A DNA stretch of 64,000 nucleotides from the NCBI RefSeq assembly GCF_902459655.1, contig NZ_CABPSB010000003.1, positions 372,001 to 436,000 of the forward strand, written 5' to 3'. Made by a program: the position numbers and the translations under genes. The notes beneath the pieces were generated by a model that searched no databases, had not been told where the DNA came from, and saw only the letters and a program-made list of their open reading frames with translations. Within the stretch, counting starts at the first letter, position 1. Each line of letters begins with the position of its first letter. This DNA comes from Pandoraea anhela (lineage in GTDB: Bacteria > Pseudomonadota > Gammaproteobacteria > Burkholderiales > Burkholderiaceae). This document shows positions 62,103 to 64,000 of the stretch, piece after piece.

Positions 62103-62594
62103 CGTCTCCGCTTTCCCTCGCTGAATGACCCTTCTGGCGCGCAAGGGGAGGTCAAAATTGAGCGGGGGCCGGTCACGTCGATTTGCTCACTGGCAGCCGG
62201 TCAGATGGCGGTAGGGGCAGTCCAGAGCATTTCTCCATTTCGCTTCGTGTAGCGAGCCAACTAAAGAGGGCCGCGAAGTGCCGAGCGGGAAGCGGGCCCC
62301 TTTGCATTCCCAAGAGCACCCCGAGTACAGGTGAGTACGCTGCGAGCACATTGAGTACAGCGAGCACCGCATATTTTCTTGAATTCCCCGAATCTAGGGC
62401 CATTCCGGACGCTCGCGCACGGCAAATTCAACAACTCAACACCTGAGTGGGCGGTATATATTGAAATTGACGTGAGCAATTGTGGCAGGAATTGCAACGT
62501 GAATTCGAGTTGAAGAAACGTAAGTATTTGATTTTTAAGTAATTTATGTAGAATTCACATCAGGGCATCACTCACTCAAATAGGAGAGGCGGCT
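62103..62594. other. Intergenic with inverted repeats, no supported gene
   Basis: Open frames on both strands lack protein character. From 62450 it turns AT-rich and holds two inverted repeats: GCAATT/AATTGC (62476, 62490) and GTGAATTC/GAATTCAC (62499, 62551). These probably belong to the promoter of the gene at 62595. Confidence 0.5.
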
Positions 62595-62861
62595 ATGAAC
62601 GACACCCGAAAGCAGGCAATCTGGAAGGCGGTCCTTTCCGACCTGGCCAGTATGAACGTTGGCCCGAATCAAAACGTGCCGGTGAAGACCGTGTGGCTTA
62701 GGGCGGTGAAGATCGGCATCACGAAGTCGGACGAACTGCAGCAGGTGTTGGCTTGGGCTGCTCAGGAGCAATTGTTGACTCATAAGGCGGGAGGGGTTTC
62801 GGGGTTGGGCAGTATCGCGCTGACCGACGCGGGTTACGAGCAATCTCAAACCGAATGTTGA
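62595..62861 (+). CDS. Hypothetical small protein
   Basis: An 88-residue protein with TAGGAGAGG upstream of its ATG. The sequence (TRKQAIWKAVLSDLASMNVG, ELQQVLAWAAQEQLLTHKAG) suggests a small winged-helix fold. It is followed after 7 bp by the next gene. Unknown function. Confidence 0.72.
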   Translation: MNDTRKQAIWKAVLSDLASMNVGPNQNVPVKTVWLRAVKIGITKSDELQQVLAWAAQEQLLTHKAGGVSGLGSIALTDAGYEQSQTEC

Positions 62862-62868
62862 GGTGGCC

Positions 62869-63498
62869 ATGGCAACTCTGAAATCAGTGGCCAAAAAGAC
62901 CGGCTTGAAAGGGCGCAAGCCAGCCGCTACTACGCTGCCAGATAATTTGACCCCAAATGTCAAGCAAGCGAAGGTGCGGTTGAAGAAGGTGCAGAAGGGC
63001 ACTCTCGCACTACGTAAGCACCATTGGCCGAACGTGACCGAGGATGAACTCTGGATTCGGCACGGGAAGGCGGGCTTCACCACCATCCCCCGCACGCTGC
63101 CGCTATTCATCGAAATTATCGACGCCGCGTCAAAGCAGGTTGCTTCTGGAAAATCAGTTCCGGCTGGGAGGACGTATCTCGTGTTGTGGAGTCGGGTTTT
63201 TGATGAGGGGCTCGTGAAAATCGAGGTTGAGGCTTCGGCGGCTAGAGAGGCTGGGTACGTTGGCGAGCGGAATATCACTACGTGGCGTCAACATCTAAAA
63301 GTGCTCGCGGACCTCGGCTTTATAGATGTTAAGGAAGGCGCTGCAGGCCCATGTCAATTCATTCTCATGTTTAACCCTTACCACGTGTCAAGGAAATTGC
63401 ACGCGAAAGGCTGGATTCAGAAAGTGACCTATGACGCACTGTTCCAGCGCGCTATAGAGATCGGCGCGACTGACCTTGAGGAGGAGGAGGTTGAGTAA
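62869..63498 (+). CDS. Hypothetical protein, possible winged-helix replication-type
   Basis: A 209-residue protein; the ATG at 62869 has GAGG five bases upstream (a GTG at 62863 is also in frame). A basic N-terminus (KSVAKKTGLKGRKPAATTLP) precedes a likely winged helix (EASAAREAGYVGERNITTWR, QHLKVLADLGFIDVKEG) and an acidic tail (EEEEVE). It could act in element replication, but the family is not known to me. Confidence 0.7.
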   Translation: MATLKSVAKKTGLKGRKPAATTLPDNLTPNVKQAKVRLKKVQKGTLALRKHHWPNVTEDELWIRHGKAGFTTIPRTLPLFIEIIDAASKQVASGKSVPAGRTYLVLWSRVFDEGLVKIEVEASAAREAGYVGERNITTWRQHLKVLADLGFIDVKEGAAGPCQFILMFNPYHVSRKLHAKGWIQKVTYDALFQRAIEIGATDLEEEEVE

Positions 63499-63503
63499 CG
63501 AAT

Positions 63504-63614
63504 GCGCAGCGTAGCTCAGTGGATAGAGCGCCCGGCTGTCGACATACCCAGGAGTGTGCATTCCTTGGTGTGGGCCGGGAGGGCGTGGGTTCAAGTCCCA
63601 CCGCTGCCCCCCCA
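63504..63614 (+). tRNA. tRNA-like gene with 32-nt insertion in the anticodon loop (Asp GTC if removed)
   Basis: The D-arm (GCTC-AGTGGATA-GAGC, 63514-63529), T-arm (GTGGG-TTCAAGT-CCCAC, 63585-63601) and acceptor (CGCAGCG with CGCTGCC, 63505-63511/63602-63608) are clear. The terminal acceptor pair is C-C. The anticodon stem CCCGG/CCGGG encloses CTGTCGA plus 32 extra bases that fold into their own hairpin (CATACC..AGGA with TCCT..GGTGTG). Without the insertion it is a normal cloverleaf with anticodon GTC. CCA is not directly encoded after the discriminator. It may be a pseudo-tRNA, an interrupted tRNA or a tRNA mimic. Confidence 0.6.
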
Positions 63615-63768
63615 ACTCATGCTTATCGAGCCTGGCAGGGTAGAATAGCGGCGTCCAAGCAATCCTGCCTGGACCTAAACCAAGCAGAATTCGCCGGAAC
63701 CGCAGGACGCGCATAGGACTCGCGCAGTCTCGCGGCGCAGCTAGGAATTGGTCCGCATAAAATAAAAA

Positions 63769-63804
63769 CGGCCTAGGTCGTTAAACCTAAGCCGTTCTTT
63801 TTTC
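63769..63804. terminator. Bidirectional terminator beside attR
   Basis: ACGGCCTAGGT pairs with ACCTAAGCCGT (one mismatch) with A-run before and TTCTTTTTT after. It replaces the original tRNA-Val terminator, which was displaced to 32097. Confidence 0.88.
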
Positions 63805-63821
63805 TGGGAAAACTCACCAGA

Positions 63822-63871
63822 GAATCTGGTGGGTGGTACAGGGATTGAACCTGTGACCCCTGCCGTGTGAA
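63822..63871 (-). other. attR within the intact tRNA-Val
   Basis: Fifty bases identical to attL at 32123-32172. The match ends in the anticodon loop. It marks the right edge of the island. Confidence 0.92.
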
Positions 63872-63901
63872 GGCAGTGCTCTACCGCTGAGCTAACCACC
63901 C
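63827..63901 (-). tRNA. tRNA-Val(CAC)
   Basis: A complete 75-nt cloverleaf with encoded CCA: acceptor GGGTGGT/ACCACCC, D-arm GCTC/GAGC, anticodon stem CTGCC/GGCAG with loop TTCACAC (anticodon CAC), T-arm ACAGG/CCTGT. Its 3' half was regenerated by the inserted element and the chromosomal original was pushed to 32123. Confidence 0.97.
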
Positions 63902-63910
63902 AAATCATTA

Positions 63911-63929
63911 ACTAAATCAATGATTTAGT
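63911..63929. promoter_or_regulatory. 19-bp palindrome 5' of tRNA-Val
   Basis: ACTAAATCA-A-TGATTTAGT is perfect apart from its centre and lies 9 bp upstream of the tRNA 5' end. It may overlap the tRNA promoter or be a regulator site. Confidence 0.45.
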
Positions 63930-64000
63930 GTCGATTGCTGAAGTTTTTCTTTCGCAATCAGGAGCAGAACTTTAACTGTTTTCGCAGAAGTCTGCAACTT

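Noticed and set aside
63504-63614. Archaeal-type bulge-helix-bulge intron
   Set aside because: The fold has a 6-nt/1-nt asymmetric loop instead of two 3-nt bulges separated by a 4-bp helix.

Overview
The window reads as a high-GC beta-proteobacterial chromosome, most likely Burkholderiaceae such as Pandoraea or Burkholderia. The evidence is a very large NAD-specific glutamate dehydrogenase, DbpA, monomeric isocitrate dehydrogenase, a trimeric porin, a MocR regulator and a tRNA-Val(CAC) typical of that order. Genus and species cannot be fixed from this sequence alone.

Positions 1 to about 32122 are ordinary chromosome. In order they hold: a GGDEF-EAL signalling protein cut by the window edge; a D-amino-acid/glutamate-aspartate cluster (racemase, ABC solute-binding protein, D-amino acid dehydrogenase) divergent from a LysR regulator; a lipoprotein; a DEAD-box helicase; the 1660-residue glutamate dehydrogenase; an MFS transporter with a structured leader; a tiny secreted Cys peptide; a MocR/GNAT divergent pair; an NCS2 purine permease; a porin; a metal-dependent hydrolase/TetR divergent pair; a Na/Pi cotransporter; a second MFS paralogue; a PhzF-family enzyme; an ACS-type MFS permease; and isocitrate dehydrogenase.

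Positions 32123 to 63871 are foreign DNA inserted in the 3' half of tRNA-Val(CAC). Three copies of a 50-bp attachment sequence (32123, 48853, 63822) split it into two tandem elements. Each element has its own tyrosine integrase beside the shared middle copy. Element A (about 16.7 kb) carries a PD-(D/E)XK-like nuclease with an unknown partner, an AlpA-like regulator, an extra small tyrosine recombinase, a 1355-residue protein that begins with a HigA-type helix-turn-helix, several single genes separated by copies of an 18-19 bp motif, and a short orphan DotA/TraY-type operon. Element B (about 15 kb) carries two HEPN-motif proteins (one frameshifted), a VapE-like replicative ATPase beside an AT-rich possible origin, clusters of small unknown genes under repeated palindromic operators, an XRE regulator and a tRNA-like gene with a 32-nt insertion in its anticodon loop.

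The best candidates for an undescribed system are the HigA-headed giant protein and its flanking direct repeats (37241-42365), the adjacent repeat-delimited gene array (41758-43846), the nuclease pair at the left end (32380-34685), and the interrupted tRNA-like gene (63504-63614). All functional statements rest on motifs read by eye; no database search was possible.
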